Source of the DNA: Bordetella pseudohinzii
Lineage (GTDB): Bacteria > Pseudomonadota > Gammaproteobacteria > Burkholderiales > Burkholderiaceae_B
Assembly (NCBI RefSeq): GCF_000657795.2
Contig: NZ_JHEP02000011.1
Span: 62,001 to 126,000, forward strand
DNA length: 64,000 bases
Reading direction: 5' to 3'
Part shown: positions 9,432 through 18,747 of the stretch, piece by piece
Numbering within the stretch: the stretch's first letter is position 1
Layout: every line of letters starts with the position of its first letter
The notes under the pieces: generated by a model
The model's database searches: none
What the model was told of the DNA's origin: nothing
The model's input: the letters and a program-made list of their open reading frames with translations, nothing else
Position numbers and translations under genes: made by a program

Positions 9432-9468
9432 AAACCCCCGACAGCCTGACCGGGCTTCGGGGGTTTTT
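9432..9468 (+). terminator. Rho-independent terminator between uppP and lpxH
   Basis: Arms AAACCCCCGA and TCGGGGGTTT enclose an interrupted inner stem, followed by a T run. It lies between the convergent uppP and lpxH genes, so it may stop transcription from both sides. Confidence 0.85.
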
Positions 9469-9482
9469 CGCTGGAGGCGGCC

Positions 9483-10253
9483 TTACTGCGCCGCGTCCAG
9501 GTCGTAGAACTGCAGGCCGTCGCGGTCGATGACCAGCCAGCCGCCGCGCGCGGCGCCATGGTCGCAATCCCAGTCGGGCAGGACCCAGCGTTCGCGCTTG
9601 CCGCCGTCGACGACCAGCACATGGCGGTCGGGACGGTGCGTGTGGCCGTGGACGATGGTGGCCACGCCGCTATCGCGGAAAGCCGCCTCGACGGCTTGCG
9701 CGTTGACGTCCATGATCTCCATCGTCTTGTTCTGGTTGGCCGCCATGCTTTCGCCGCGCGCCTGCTGGGCCATCTGCAGCCGCTCGGGGATGCTCTTGGC
9801 CAGGAACTGGGCCTGCCAGCGCGGATCGCGCACCATGGCGCGGAACTGCTGGTAGGCCGCGTCGTCCGTACAGTACTCATCGCCGTGGGTGATGAGCAGC
9901 GTGCCGAAGTCGCTCTCGACCAGGGCGGGCTCGGGCAGCAGCCTGGCGCCCAGCGCGTCGGCCAGCTCCTGGCCCATCAGGAAGTCGCGGTTGCCGCGTC
10001 CCAGGTAGACCGGGATGCGGGCCGCCGTGGCCTTGATGGCCTGCAGCGCCTGGGCGAGCCAGGGCGGCGCGGCGCGGATGACATCGTCGCCGATCCAGGC
10101 GTCGAAGATGTCGCCGGGCAGCAAAAGCGCATCGGCCTCCTCGGCGGCGGCCTGGAGAAAACCCATGAAGGCTTCGGCGGTCGCCGGCGTGGCCGGCCCC
10201 AGGTGCACATCGGAGGCCAGCCAGAGCGAGCCCGGCAGTACGAGCTTATTCAA
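9483..10253 (-). CDS. lpxH: UDP-2,3-diacylglucosamine diphosphatase LpxH
   Basis: A 256-residue peripheral membrane calcineurin-like phosphoesterase that makes lipid X in lipid A synthesis. The metal-binding motifs are visible in order: DVHLG (residues 15-19), GDIFDAW (47-53), GNRDF near 86, the histidine of THGDEY and HGHTHRPD near 210. Length fits the LpxH group (about 240-260). Start is a TTG at 10253, which overlaps the end of the upstream isomerase gene by 8 bases; AGAAGG lies about nine bases before it. It is the last gene of a TPR-isomerase-lpxH operon. Confidence 0.92.
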   Translation of the reverse strand: MNKLVLPGSLWLASDVHLGPATPATAEAFMGFLQAAAEEADALLLPGDIFDAWIGDDVIRAAPPWLAQALQAIKATAARIPVYLGRGNRDFLMGQELADALGARLLPEPALVESDFGTLLITHGDEYCTDDAAYQQFRAMVRDPRWQAQFLAKSIPERLQMAQQARGESMAANQNKTMEIMDVNAQAVEAAFRDSGVATIVHGHTHRPDRHVLVVDGGKRERWVLPDWDCDHGAARGGWLVIDRDGLQFYDLDAAQ

Positions 10254-10887
10254 GGACTTCGGCCTTCTCGATGATCACGTCCTCCTTGGGGACGTTCTGG
10301 TGAAAGCCGTTGTTGCCGGTCTTCACGCCCTTGATCTTGTCGACCACCTCGGTGCCTTCGGTGACCTTGCCGAACACGGCATAGCCCCAGCCCTGCGGCG
10401 TCGGCGCGGTGAAGTTCAGGAAGTCATTGTTGGCGACGTTGATGAAGAACTGGGCGGTGGCCGAGTGCGGATCGCTGGTGCGGGCCATGGCGAGCGTGTA
10501 CTTGTCGTTCTTCAGGCCGTTGTTGGCCTCGTTTTCGATCGGGGCGCGGGTGGGCTTTTGCTTCAGGCCCGGTTCGAAGCCGCCGCCCTGGATCATGAAG
10601 CCGTCGATGACGCGGTGGAAGACGGTGCCGTTATAGAAGCCGTCCTTCACGTAGGCGAGGAAGTTCTCGACCGTCTTGGGGGCCTTTTCGGCATCCAGGG
10701 TGATGACCAGGTCGCCTTGATTGGTGTGCAGCTTGACGCGAGGATTGCTCATGGATGTAGTGCCTTCTGAAAGAGAGGGGGAGGGGGAGGCCGGCTGCGC
10801 GCCGGCGCTCAGGGGCAGCAGGGCCGCCAGCAGGAAAGCGCCGGCCCACCGGCCCAGCGGCTTGATGCGGGAAACAAAAGCGGTCAT
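10246..10887 (-). CDS. Cyclophilin-type peptidylprolyl isomerase with N-terminal signal extension
   Basis: Cyclophilin fold enzyme that isomerises Xaa-Pro bonds. The core (from [16 protein letters not shown]) matches cytosolic Ppi[32 protein letters not shown] and [11 protein letters not shown] carry the active-site residues. In frame upstream is a 45-residue extension with a clear signal peptide ([17 protein letters not shown]). The long start at 10887 overlaps the TPR stop as ATGA, so it is well placed for translation. The inner ATG at 10752 has its own Shine-Dalgarno (AGAAGG) about ten bases upstream and would give a 168-residue cytosolic enzyme. Both a periplasmic and a cytosolic product are therefore possible; see findings. 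Confidence 0.85.
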   Translation of the reverse strand: MTAFVSRIKPLGRWAGAFLLAALLPLSAGAQPASPSPSLSEGTTSMSNPRVKLHTNQGDLVITLDAEKAPKTVENFLAYVKDGFYNGTVFHRVIDGFMIQGGGFEPGLKQKPTRAPIENEANNGLKNDKYTLAMARTSDPHSATAQFFINVANNDFLNFTAPTPQGWGYAVFGKVTEGTEVVDKIKGVKTGNNGFHQNVPKEDVIIEKAEVLE

Positions 10888-11558
10888 GAGTGCGATTTGT
10901 CCTTCAGTAGTTTTTCCAGCTCCTGGGCTTTTTCCTTCATGCCAGGAACGCCGCGCGCGGCTTCTTGCCGATAGGTGCGCAATGCGATCATGAGCTGGAC
11001 ATCGCCCAGGTTGGCGCGGGCGGCCGCGTAATTCGGATCGGCCCGCAATGCCATGTTAAGCGCATCCTGGGCCTGGTCCAGCTCTCCGCGGGCGGCATAC
11101 AGCGCGCCCAGATTGTTCCAGGGTTCGGGCAGCTCGGGAAAGCGCGTGGTCATCTCGTCGTAGATGGCCTCGGCCTCCTGGCCGCGGTTCAGCGCGGCCA
11201 GGGCGCGCGCATGCTGGAACATCAGCTGGACGTCGGTGCCGGGGATCTTGCGCGAAGCTTCGATGCGCGCCTCGATCATCTTCAGCGCTTCTTCGTTGCG
11301 GCCGGCGTTGAGCAGGCGCTCGATATGGTCGGTGATCTGCGAGGGCGTGGGGTCCAGGCGGGTGTCGACGCCCGGCTTGGCGGCCTCCAGCAGCCGGGCC
11401 AGGCCGTCCCAGCCGCCTTCGGGCGGCGGCTCGTCCAGCTTGGTCATGTTGGGATCGCGGCCTTCGGACGAGCCTCCGTACATGGATTGGGCATGGGCGG
11501 CCGCGCCGCATAAGGCCAGCGCCAGCACAAGAGAGCAGGTAAGCGGCTTGTAGGTCAT
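10884..11558 (-). CDS. Secreted tetratricopeptide-repeat protein
   Basis: A 224-residue protein with a signal peptide (residues 1-23, ending AAAHA before QSMYGG). The body contains TPR-like helical pairs: [20 protein letters not shown] (about 88-107), [18 protein letters not shown] and [22 protein letters not shown] domains mediate protein-protein contacts, so this is likely a periplasmic adaptor with unknown partners. It heads an operon with the isomerase and lpxH, coupled by an ATGA overlap to the isomerase. Divergent from cysS across a 200-base gap, where I saw no clear operator. Confidence 0.8.
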   Translation of the reverse strand: MTYKPLTCSLVLALALCGAAAHAQSMYGGSSEGRDPNMTKLDEPPPEGGWDGLARLLEAAKPGVDTRLDPTPSQITDHIERLLNAGRNEEALKMIEARIEASRKIPGTDVQLMFQHARALAALNRGQEAEAIYDEMTTRFPELPEPWNNLGALYAARGELDQAQDALNMALRADPNYAAARANLGDVQLMIALRTYRQEAARGVPGMKEKAQELEKLLKDKSHS

Positions 11559-11758
11559 GGGTATCCGTCGGTGGAGGGCCTGTCCGAAAGCGCGGCGGCA
11601 GACCGCTTGCTATACTTTACGATCGCCATTTTAGCCCCGGTTGCGGCAATGGCCTTCAGGCATGCCCGCCCCGGGCGGCATGCGGGTATGTCCGCCCTCG
11701 ATGTCGGGGCCGGGCCGGCAACCCTCCAACGACGCCCAGATAGCCAAACACGAGCGCC

Positions 11759-13216
11759 ATGCTGCACATCTACAACACATTGTCGCGTACCAAAGAAGCC
11801 TTCAAGCCGGTCCATGCCGGCGAGGTGCGCATGTACGTGTGTGGCATGACCGTCTATGACTACTGCCACCTGGGCCACGCCCGGATGCTGGTGTCCTTCG
11901 ACGTGGTGCAGCGCTGGCTGCGCGCCAGCGGCTATGCCGTCGATTATGTGCGCAATATTACCGATATCGATGACAAGATCATCCGCCGCGCCGTGGAGAC
12001 CGGCCGCCGCATGCACGAGGTCACCGATTACTTTATCGACGCCATGCACGCCGACGAAGGCGCCCTGGGCGTGGCGCGGCCCGACCAGGAGCCGCGCGCC
12101 ACGCAATACGTGGGCGAGATGCTGGACATCATCGGCCGCCTGGAGCAGAAGGGCCTGGCCTACCAGGCCGACGACGGCGACGTGAATTATTCCGTGCGCG
12201 GCTTTCCGGGCTACGGCAAGCTGTCGGGCAAGACGCTGGACGACCTGCGGGCCGGCGAGCGCGTGGCCGTGGATTCCTCCAAGCGCGATCCCCTGGATTT
12301 CGTGCTCTGGAAGGCCGCCAAGCCCGAGGAGCCGCCGGAAACCAAATGGGAGTCTCCCTATGGCTTCGGCCGTCCGGGCTGGCATATCGAGTGCTCGGCC
12401 ATGAGCAAGAGCCTGCTGGGCCTGCCGCTGGACATTCATGGCGGCGGTCCGGACCTGAAATTCCCGCACCACGAAAACGAAATCGCCCAGACCGAGGGCG
12501 CCTTCGGCGGCACCTTGGCCAATATCTGGATGCATTGCGGGCCCTTGATGGTCGATGCCGACAAGATGTCCAAATCGCTGGGCAACTTCCGCACCATCCG
12601 GCAGACCATCGCGCAGGGCGAAGCGCCTGACAGCCAGGCGGAATACACCGTCAATCCGCGCGAGGCGGAGATGCTGCGCTTTTTCATTGTGCGCAACCAT
12701 TACCGCAGCCCGCAGAACTACACGCCCGACAATCTGGTCGACGCCCAGAATGCCCTGGACCGCCTCTACCAGGCCTTGCAGAACGTGGCGCCCGACGGCG
12801 CCGGCATCGACTGGGACGAAACCCAGGCGCAGGCCTTCAAGGCCGCGATGGACGATGATTTCAATAGCTCCGGCGCGGTGGCCGCGCTGTTCGAGCTGGC
12901 GGGCCAGGCCAATCGCCAGCGCGATGGCCGCGCCGCCGGCCAACTCAAGGCGCTGGGGGCGCTGCTGGGCCTGCTGCAGCAGGATCCGGTGGCCTATTTC
13001 CAGTCGCCCACCCGGTACTCTTCCGCCGCCATGCAGCAGGGCGGGGCGGGCGAGCAGCTGGATGCCGCCGCGATCGAGGCCTTGATCGCCGAGCGCGCCC
13101 AGGCCAAGCAGGCGCGCGATTTCGCCCGCGCCGACGCCATCCGCGCCGAACTGCGCGCAGCCGGCATTGAACTGGACGACAAGCCTGGCGGCGTGACCCA
13201 GTGGCGGCGCGCCTGA
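11759..13216 (+). CDS. cysS: Cysteinyl-tRNA synthetase
   Basis: A 485-residue class I aminoacyl-tRNA synthetase that charges tRNA-Cys. The HIGH-type motif HLGH is at 37-40 and DKMSKSLGN around 268-276. The zinc site that selects cysteine is intact: C28 (VCGMTVYD), the cysteine of HIECSAMS and the histidines of FPHHENE. Length is close to E. coli CysS (461) with a small C-terminal extension. Followed 10 bases later by an AlkA-like glycosylase gene, so probably co-transcribed with it. Confidence 0.96.
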   Translation: MLHIYNTLSRTKEAFKPVHAGEVRMYVCGMTVYDYCHLGHARMLVSFDVVQRWLRASGYAVDYVRNITDIDDKIIRRAVETGRRMHEVTDYFIDAMHADEGALGVARPDQEPRATQYVGEMLDIIGRLEQKGLAYQADDGDVNYSVRGFPGYGKLSGKTLDDLRAGERVAVDSSKRDPLDFVLWKAAKPEEPPETKWESPYGFGRPGWHIECSAMSKSLLGLPLDIHGGGPDLKFPHHENEIAQTEGAFGGTLANIWMHCGPLMVDADKMSKSLGNFRTIRQTIAQGEAPDSQAEYTVNPREAEMLRFFIVRNHYRSPQNYTPDNLVDAQNALDRLYQALQNVAPDGAGIDWDETQAQAFKAAMDDDFNSSGAVAALFELAGQANRQRDGRAAGQLKALGALLGLLQQDPVAYFQSPTRYSSAAMQQGGAGEQLDAAAIEALIAERAQAKQARDFARADAIRAELRAAGIELDDKPGGVTQWRRA

Positions 13217-13226
13217 GATCCCGCCC

Positions 13227-13871
13227 ATGCCCAGTTCCGATCTCGAATCCATCAAGCCCGATTATTGGGAAGACGCCGTGGCGCACCTGATGCGCCGCGA
13301 CCGCATTCTCAAGAAAATCATCCCCCAGCACAGCCATACTTGGCTGATGTCGCGCGGCACGCCATTCGTGACGCTGGCCCGCGCCATCGTCGGGCAGCAG
13401 ATCTCGACCAAGGCCGCCGACGGCCTCTGGACGCGGCTGCTCGACGTGGCCGGCAAGCGGCCCACCCCGGCCACGGTGCTGCGCGCCGGCGTGGCTGGGC
13501 TGCGCGCCGCCGGCCTGTCCCAGCGCAAGGCCGAATATGTGCAGGATCTGGCCGATCATTTCGGCCAGCGCAAAGTTCACCCCGAGCGTTGGGCGACGAT
13601 GGACGACGAAGCCGTCATTTCGGAGCTGGTTGCCATCCGCGGCATCGGGCGCTGGACGGCGGAGATGTTTTTGATTTTCAATCTCCAGCGCCCGGATGTG
13701 CTGCCGCTGGATGATCTTGGGTTGCTCAAGGCAATCTCGTTACACTATTTCAGCGGCGAGCCCGTTTCGCGCTTCGAGGCCCGAGAGGTCTCTTTGGCGT
13801 GGCAGCCCTGGCGTACCGTGGCGACCTGGTATTTGTGGCGCAGCCTGGAACCGACCCCGGTCCAGTACTGA
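13227..13871 (+). CDS. DNA-3-methyladenine glycosylase, AlkA/HhH-GPD family
   Basis: A 214-residue base-excision-repair glycosylase that would remove alkylated purines. The HhH-GPD domain covers most of the protein: TLARAIVGQQIST (about 49-61), the helix-hairpin-helix AIRGIGRWTAEMFLIF (about 138-153) and LPLDDLGLL, whose Asp is the catalytic residue in AlkA. It lacks the N-terminal beta domain of E. coli AlkA, like the shorter bacterial AlkA/Mag-type enzymes. It lies between cysS and accA with gaps of 10 and 33 bases, so the three may share a transcript. Confidence 0.9.
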   Translation: MPSSDLESIKPDYWEDAVAHLMRRDRILKKIIPQHSHTWLMSRGTPFVTLARAIVGQQISTKAADGLWTRLLDVAGKRPTPATVLRAGVAGLRAAGLSQRKAEYVQDLADHFGQRKVHPERWATMDDEAVISELVAIRGIGRWTAEMFLIFNLQRPDVLPLDDLGLLKAISLHYFSGEPVSRFEAREVSLAWQPWRTVATWYLWRSLEPTPVQY

Positions 13872-13904
13872 GCCCGCCAGCGCCCATCAACGGAACCACA
13901 CTTC

Positions 13905-14870
13905 ATGCGCAATACATTTCTGGAATTTGAACAACCGCTAGCCGAACTTGAGAACAAGATCGAGCAGCTGCGCTATGTGCAGGCCGATTCCGCCGTGGAC
14001 ATCTCCGATGAAATCGGCCGTCTGCAGCAGAAGAGTCAGACGCTGGCCAAGGACATCTATGCCAAGCTGACGCCTTGGCAGACGGCGCTGGTGGCCCGCC
14101 ACCCGCAGCGCCCCTATACCTTGGATTATGTGCGCGAGATCTTCACGGATTTCCATGAATTGCACGGCGATCGCATGTATGCCGACGACCAGTCCATCGT
14201 CGGCGGGCTGGCCCGCTTCAACGGCATGCCCTGCATGGTGATCGGCCACCAGAAGGGCCGCGACACCAAGGAGCGCGCCGCGCGCAACTTCGGCATGCCC
14301 CGGCCCGAAGGCTATCGCAAGGCCCTGCGCCTGATGCGCCTGGCCGAGAAATTCAAGCTGCCCATCTTCACCTTCGTGGACACGCCGGGCGCCTATCCGG
14401 GCATCGGCGCCGAAGAGCGCGGCCAGTCCGAAGCCATCGGCCACAATCTTTACGTCATGGCCGAACTCAAGGTGCCGGTCATCGTGACCATCATCGGCGA
14501 GGGCGGCTCGGGCGGAGCGCTGGCCATCGCCGTGGGCAATGCCGTGCTCATGCTGCAATACTCGACGTATTCGGTGATTTCGCCCGAAGGCTGCGCCTCC
14601 ATCCTGTGGCGCAGCGCCGACAAGGCGCCCGAGGCCGCCGAGGCCCTGGCCATCACGGCGCCGCGCCTGAAGGACCTGGGCCTGATCGACCGCGTGGTCA
14701 ACGAACCGGTGGGCGGCGCCCACCGCGATCCCCGCGTCATGGCGCGCCTGCTGCGCCGCGCCCTGGGCGATTCGCTGCGCCAGCTTCAGGGCCTGAGCCC
14801 CGAAGCGCTGGTCGCGCAGCGTCTGGAGCGCGTGCTGGCTTACGGCCGCTACCAGGAAGTCCGCGGATAA
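13905..14870 (+). CDS. accA: Acetyl-CoA carboxylase carboxyltransferase subunit alpha
   Basis: A 321-residue subunit that, with AccD, transfers carboxyl from biotin to acetyl-CoA to make malonyl-CoA, the first step of fatty-acid synthesis. The N-terminal [19 protein letters not shown] coiled stretch, [19 protein letters not shown], the CoA-site [11 protein letters not shown] and [11 protein letters not shown] are family signatures. Length matches E. coli AccA (319). accD is not in the window. Followed 18 bases later by tilS, the same order seen in E. coli and other proteobacteria (accA near tilS). Confidence 0.96.
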   Translation: MRNTFLEFEQPLAELENKIEQLRYVQADSAVDISDEIGRLQQKSQTLAKDIYAKLTPWQTALVARHPQRPYTLDYVREIFTDFHELHGDRMYADDQSIVGGLARFNGMPCMVIGHQKGRDTKERAARNFGMPRPEGYRKALRLMRLAEKFKLPIFTFVDTPGAYPGIGAEERGQSEAIGHNLYVMAELKVPVIVTIIGEGGSGGALAIAVGNAVLMLQYSTYSVISPEGCASILWRSADKAPEAAEALAITAPRLKDLGLIDRVVNEPVGGAHRDPRVMARLLRRALGDSLRQLQGLSPEALVAQRLERVLAYGRYQEVRG

Positions 14871-14888
14871 GTCCGCCGGGGCGACGCC

Positions 14889-15935
14889 ATGTCCCGCCGC
14901 CCTCTCCCCGACACTTACGCCCAGGCCCTGGGGCCGGTTCCGGTGGCGCGCGTGCGCGCGGCGCTGGCCGGACTGCCCCAGGATGAGACCGTCGCCGTCG
15001 CCCTGAGCGCGGGCGCCGACTCGGCCATGCTCGCGCTGGCCGCGGCGTTGGCCGACCCTGGGCGGCCCTTGCTGGCCTTCCATGTCCATCACGGCCTGCA
15101 GGCCCAGGCCGATGATTGGGCGCGGCGCGCCACGCAATTGGGCGATCTGCTCGGGATCGCCGTGCATGTGGCCCATGTGGACGTGCCGGCGGACGGCAGC
15201 GGCATCGAGGCGGCCGCGCGGGCAGCCCGCTATGCCGCCCTGGCCGAGCTGGCCCGCCGCCATGGGGCGGGCCGCGTCCTGCTGGCCCATCACCGCGATG
15301 ACCAGGCCGAGACCGTGCTGTTGCGCCTGTTGCGCGGCACCGGCGTGGACGGCATGGCCGCCATGCGGGCGCGGAGCCTGCGCGACGGGCTGGTCTATCT
15401 GCGGCCCTGGCTGGATCTGGCCCGCCAGGACATCCGCGAGGCGGCCCGGGCCTTCGCCGGCCTGACCGGCTGGCAGGCGGTCGAGGATCCCAGCAACGCC
15501 GACCCCCGCTATACCCGGGCGGCCGTGCGCACCGCGCTTGCGCCGCTGCTGGATGCGCGCTGGCCGGGCTGGCAGGCCATCGTGGCCCGCCATGCGCGCC
15601 AGATGGGCGAGGCCGTGGAAATTCTGCAAGAGGTGGCGCGCGAGGACTTTGCGCGCCTGCAGCCGGATGGCGATGGGCGGGGTTTCGGGCTGGCGCCCTG
15701 GCGCGCCTTGTCGCCGCCGCGCCAGGCCCAGGTGCTGCGCTACTGGCTGTCGGCGGCCGGCCTGCGCATGCCGACCGAGGCGCGCCTGGCCGACTTGATG
15801 CGGCAGCTGCGCCAGCTGCATGCCCTGGGCCATGACCGCCAGCTGCGCGTGGTCCATGAGGGCCATGTCATCCGCTGCCATCGGGGCAGGGTGTGGCTGG
15901 AAGCCTTGCCGCCGCCTGCCGCGACGCGGCCCTGA
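14889..15935 (+). CDS. tilS: tRNA(Ile)-lysidine synthase
   Basis: A 348-residue PP-loop ATPase that converts cytidine-34 of tRNA-Ile(CAU) to lysidine, so it reads AUA as isoleucine; normally essential. The N-terminal ATP-pyrophosphatase domain is visible, with the HHGLQAQADDWARR and LAHHRDDQAETVLLRLLRG motifs. The PP-loop reads SAGADS at residues 40-45 instead of the usual SGGxDS, an unusual Gly-to-Ala change at residue 41. It is shorter than E. coli TilS (432), lacking most of the C-terminal tRNA-binding domain, as is common in betaproteobacteria. Confidence 0.9.
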   Translation: MSRRPLPDTYAQALGPVPVARVRAALAGLPQDETVAVALSAGADSAMLALAAALADPGRPLLAFHVHHGLQAQADDWARRATQLGDLLGIAVHVAHVDVPADGSGIEAAARAARYAALAELARRHGAGRVLLAHHRDDQAETVLLRLLRGTGVDGMAAMRARSLRDGLVYLRPWLDLARQDIREAARAFAGLTGWQAVEDPSNADPRYTRAAVRTALAPLLDARWPGWQAIVARHARQMGEAVEILQEVAREDFARLQPDGDGRGFGLAPWRALSPPRQAQVLRYWLSAAGLRMPTEARLADLMRQLRQLHALGHDRQLRVVHEGHVIRCHRGRVWLEALPPPAATRP

Positions 15936-16032
15936 TATCGGGCCGCGCGCGGGCGCTGTCTGCGCAAAATTTCACCATGCGCTAAAATCATGGACTTTGC
16001 CCGCCCTGGCGGGCCCCAAGCCAGAGTACGAG

Positions 16033-17292
16033 ATGTCCCTGATCGTTCACAAGTATGGCGGTACGTCGATGGGCTCCATCGAGCGCATCAAGAATGTGGC
16101 GCGCCGCGTCGCGAAGTGGCACGCCGCCGGCCACCAGGTCGTGGTGGTGCCCTCGGCCATGTCGGGCGAGACCAATCGCCTGCTGGGCCTTGCCCGCGAA
16201 ATCACGCCGCAACCCAACGGGCGCGAACTCGACATGATCGCCGCCACCGGCGAACAGGCCTCCAGCGGCCTGCTGGCCATCGCGCTGCAGGCCGAGGGCG
16301 TGGCCGCGCGCAGCTATGCCGGCTGGCAGGTTCCCATTGTGACCGACTCGGCCTACACCAAGGCCCGCATCAATTCGATCGACGACGCTCGCATCCGCGC
16401 CGACCTGGACGCCGGCCGCGTGGTCATCGTCACCGGTTTCCAGGGCGTGGACCCGGAAGGCAACATCACGACGCTGGGCCGTGGCGGCTCGGACACCTCG
16501 GCCGTGGCCGTGGCGGCCGCGATCAAGGCCGACGAGTGCCTGATCTATACCGATGTGGACGGGGTCTACACCACCGATCCGCGCGTGGTTCCCGAGGCGC
16601 GCCGCATGCCCGTGGTCTCTTTCGAGGAAATGCTCGAAATGGCCTCGCTGGGCTCCAAGGTGCTGCAGATCCGTTCGGTCGAGTTCGCCGGCAAATACCG
16701 TGTGCCGACCCGGGTGCTGTCCTCCCTGACCGACCCGCTCATTCCGCTCGAAGAAGAAATGGTTTCGGGCACGCTGATTACTTTTGAGGAAGACGAAAAA
16801 ATGGAAGCCGCCGTTGTCTCCGGCATCGCCTTCAGCCGCGACGAAGCCAAGATCACCCTGCTGGCCGTGCCCGACAAACCCGGTATCGCCTACTCGATCC
16901 TGGGTCCGGTCGCCGCCGCCAACATCGACGTCGACATGATTGTGCAGAACCAATCGGTCGCCGGCACCACCGATTTCTCCTTCACCGTGAACCGCAACGA
17001 ATACCTGCGCACGGTCGAACTGCTCAAGCGCGACATCATCCCCGCCGTCGGCGCGCGCGAGCTCGTCACCGACGAGAAGGTCGCCAAGGTCTCCATCGTC
17101 GGCATCGGCATGCGCTCGCATGTCGGCGTGGCCAGCCTGATGTTCCAGACGCTTTCGCAAGAAGGCATCAACATCCAGATGATCAGCACCAGCGAGATCA
17201 AGACCTCGGTCATCATCGACGACAAATACATGGAGCTGGCCGTCCGCGCCCTGCACAAGGCCTTCGGCCTGGACCAGGCGCCCGCGGCTTGA
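16033..17292 (+). CDS. lysC: Aspartate kinase (lysine-sensitive type)
   Basis: A 419-residue enzyme that phosphorylates aspartate, the entry to lysine, methionine and threonine synthesis. The kinase domain begins VHKYGGTSMGS (K7) and includes GRGGSDTSAVAVAAA and TDVDGVYTTDPR. Two ACT domains follow (about 265-340 and 345-415), where lysine/threonine feedback inhibitors bind. The start at 16033 is chosen because it begins the conserved N-terminus; the open frame extends 71 codons left into tilS's tail without similarity. It is a monofunctional kinase, without the homoserine dehydrogenase of ThrA/MetL. A terminator follows at 17299. Confidence 0.95.
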   Translation: MSLIVHKYGGTSMGSIERIKNVARRVAKWHAAGHQVVVVPSAMSGETNRLLGLAREITPQPNGRELDMIAATGEQASSGLLAIALQAEGVAARSYAGWQVPIVTDSAYTKARINSIDDARIRADLDAGRVVIVTGFQGVDPEGNITTLGRGGSDTSAVAVAAAIKADECLIYTDVDGVYTTDPRVVPEARRMPVVSFEEMLEMASLGSKVLQIRSVEFAGKYRVPTRVLSSLTDPLIPLEEEMVSGTLITFEEDEKMEAAVVSGIAFSRDEAKITLLAVPDKPGIAYSILGPVAAANIDVDMIVQNQSVAGTTDFSFTVNRNEYLRTVELLKRDIIPAVGARELVTDEKVAKVSIVGIGMRSHVGVASLMFQTLSQEGINIQMISTSEIKTSVIIDDKYMELAVRALHKAFGLDQAPAA

Positions 17293-17298
17293 GGCCGG

Positions 17299-17323
17299 GC
17301 GGACGCCGAGGCGTCCGCTTTTT
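17299..17323 (+). terminator. Rho-independent terminator after lysC
   Basis: Eight-base stem GCGGACGC/GCGTCCGC with loop CGAG, followed by five T. It begins six bases after the lysC stop codon and precedes the tRNA-Ser gene. Confidence 0.75.
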
Positions 17324-17386
17324 GCGTATTTTTCCCGGCCAGCCGGCAAAAACCGCAAAAAATTCGTGTAGAATCTCGGATTCTTC

Positions 17387-17479
17387 GGAGACGTGCCCGA
17401 GAGGCTGAAGGGGCTCCCCTGCTAAGGGAGTATGTGGCTAAAAACTGCATCGTGGGTTCGAATCCCACCGTCTCCGCCA
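17387..17479 (+). tRNA. tRNA-Ser(GCU)
   Basis: A 93-base class II tRNA with the CCA end encoded. Acceptor arms GGAGACG and CGTCTCC pair, the anticodon stem CTCCC/GGGAG holds a CTGCTAA loop with anticodon GCT (reads AGC/AGU), and a long variable arm follows, as required for serine. TTCGAAT of the T loop is intact. A TAGAAT -10-like element lies at 17369-17374. Confidence 0.97.
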
Positions 17480-17485
17480 AGATAC

Positions 17486-17524
17486 AAAAGGCCCGCGATG
17501 CAAATCGCGGGCCTTTTCCTTTTT
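17486..17524 (+). terminator. Rho-independent terminator after tRNA-Ser
   Basis: Perfect 14-base stem AAAAGGCCCGCGAT with its complement and loop GCAA, then TTTTCCTTTTT. It ends five bases before the convergent C39-like peptidase gene, so it may be bidirectional. Confidence 0.9.
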
Positions 17525-17528
17525 AGGC

Positions 17529-18251
17529 TTATCGCCCAAACCAAGGTGTTTTGACTCGGTTTGCTGGATGGACTACCGATCTTGTCTGTCGGACAGGCCT
17601 GCGGGTGAAATAATCCGTTTCGATTTCTATGCTGTCGGTGCCGGGGGAAATGGCAAGGAATTTTCCGACCAATTCGGCATCGGGCTTGTCGCCGCGAGTA
17701 GTCCACATCGATAGGAACTGTTGCCGGCTGTAGGTGCGGTTTCCATAGGCAGGGTCAGCCAGCCATACCGTTTCATCGCTGATGCCGCGTAGCACCGAGA
17801 AGTGATTCTCATCACGCTGCCTGATATAGACAATTACTGGTTTCCGCAGCTTTTTCAGTTGATGCCAGGTCGTGGCGAAACCTTGCGCCCTAAATCCGAA
17901 TTGCGGCAGGACTCGTGCCATGTCGGCAAAGCTTGCACGACCATCGCCTTTGTTCATGGCCCGCAGTAAAACTGCCTCAGTCAAGTTTTGGCCGTAGTAG
18001 GCGTTAAGCAGCGTGGCGAGAGCTGCGGACCCGCAGGAATAGTCTAGATCCTGCTTGACGATCCGTTGATCCCGCAACGCCTTCCAGCTGACAATCCGGA
18101 TCATGCCATTGACGGAGTGCGTGACTAATATCGCTCGTTCTTCAGACGAGATTGATGGGATACGTGGAACTGCCGTTGACGGCAGACATGCCAGGGCAAG
18201 GAGTAGCGCCAGGGCCTTGTGCAGTTTGTGGGCGTGCTGCTTATTCACCAA
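17529..18251 (-). CDS. Secreted C39-like cysteine peptidase
   Basis: A 240-residue protein with a probable signal peptide (residues 1-28). The C39 peptidase core is recognisable: Q67 then C73 in QDLDYSCGSAALATLL, H150 in ENHFSVLRG and D166 in LADPAYGN form the expected oxyanion and catalytic set. In bacteriocin exporters this domain is fused to an ABC transporter and cuts double-glycine leaders; here it stands alone and is exported, so the substrate is unknown. Base composition is clearly lower in GC than its neighbours, and the gene lies just behind tRNA-Ser, suggesting lateral transfer. It overlaps the small membrane protein gene upstream by 11 bases. Confidence 0.8.
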   Translation of the reverse strand: MVNKQHAHKLHKALALLLALACLPSTAVPRIPSISSEERAILVTHSVNGMIRIVSWKALRDQRIVKQDLDYSCGSAALATLLNAYYGQNLTEAVLLRAMNKGDGRASFADMARVLPQFGFRAQGFATTWHQLKKLRKPVIVYIRQRDENHFSVLRGISDETVWLADPAYGNRTYSRQQFLSMWTTRGDKPDAELVGKFLAISPGTDSIEIETDYFTRRPVRQTRSVVHPANRVKTPWFGR

Positions 18252-18495
18252 AAACTAACCAACTCATCCATATGGCATAGCTTAGAAAAAATGCCAGCCA
18301 AGGGTTTTGAATGATGCGCCAGCCGCGCAGCTCTCTGTAAGGATTGATTTCCCCGCTTTCCGCAACTCGGTCGAGTATCACGATGCTTAGTATCATGAAC
18401 TGGGGAAGAAGACGAACCCTGTCCCAGTACACAAGTATCAATAGCATTGACGCGATCACTATTCGTGCCTGCCAGATCGGCGGTAGGCGCATCAT
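18241..18495 (-). CDS. Small two-segment membrane protein, unrecognised
   Basis: An 84-residue hydrophobic protein. Hydrophobic stretches lie at about residues 11-42 (with IASMLLILVYW and FMILSIVIL) and 66-82 (LAFFLSYAIWMSWLVF). It ends 11 bases inside the start of the C39-like peptidase gene, so the two are likely an operon and may act together at the membrane. GC content is well below the window average (about 37% for 18241-18300). I do not recognise the family. An overlapping frame (18245-18505) is less hydrophobic and less protein-like. Confidence 0.55.
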   Translation of the reverse strand: MMRLPPIWQARIVIASMLLILVYWDRVRLLPQFMILSIVILDRVAESGEINPYRELRGWRIIQNPWLAFFLSYAIWMSWLVFGE

Positions 18496-18747
18496 TATGT
18501 ATCACCAGCCGTAGTGCTTACCTATACCACTCACGATGCCACCGGTTGTCAGGACATTTGCTCCCCATATTGACATTCACGCAAGCGTCGCAGCAGGTTG
18601 TCACTCGCCTCTGCGCGGCATGCATGCGCGCAAGGTAGTCATCCGGGGGCGGGCCGGCCGTGCCGGGCGAACACAATCGGCCCGAATCACGGCGGTTTGA
18701 TAATGAGGGGTTGCAATGGCAGGCGCTTGATGGCGCCGCCAGCCGCG

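Noticed and set aside
17422-17480. Frames reading VGFEPT or GGIRTHDAVF across tRNA-Ser
   Set aside because: Antisense translation of the tRNA-Ser gene, not a protein.
17387-18740. Possible integrated element with attachment repeat at tRNA-Ser
   Set aside because: I looked for a second copy of the tRNA 3' end downstream and saw none, and no integrase gene is present; only the low GC supports transfer.
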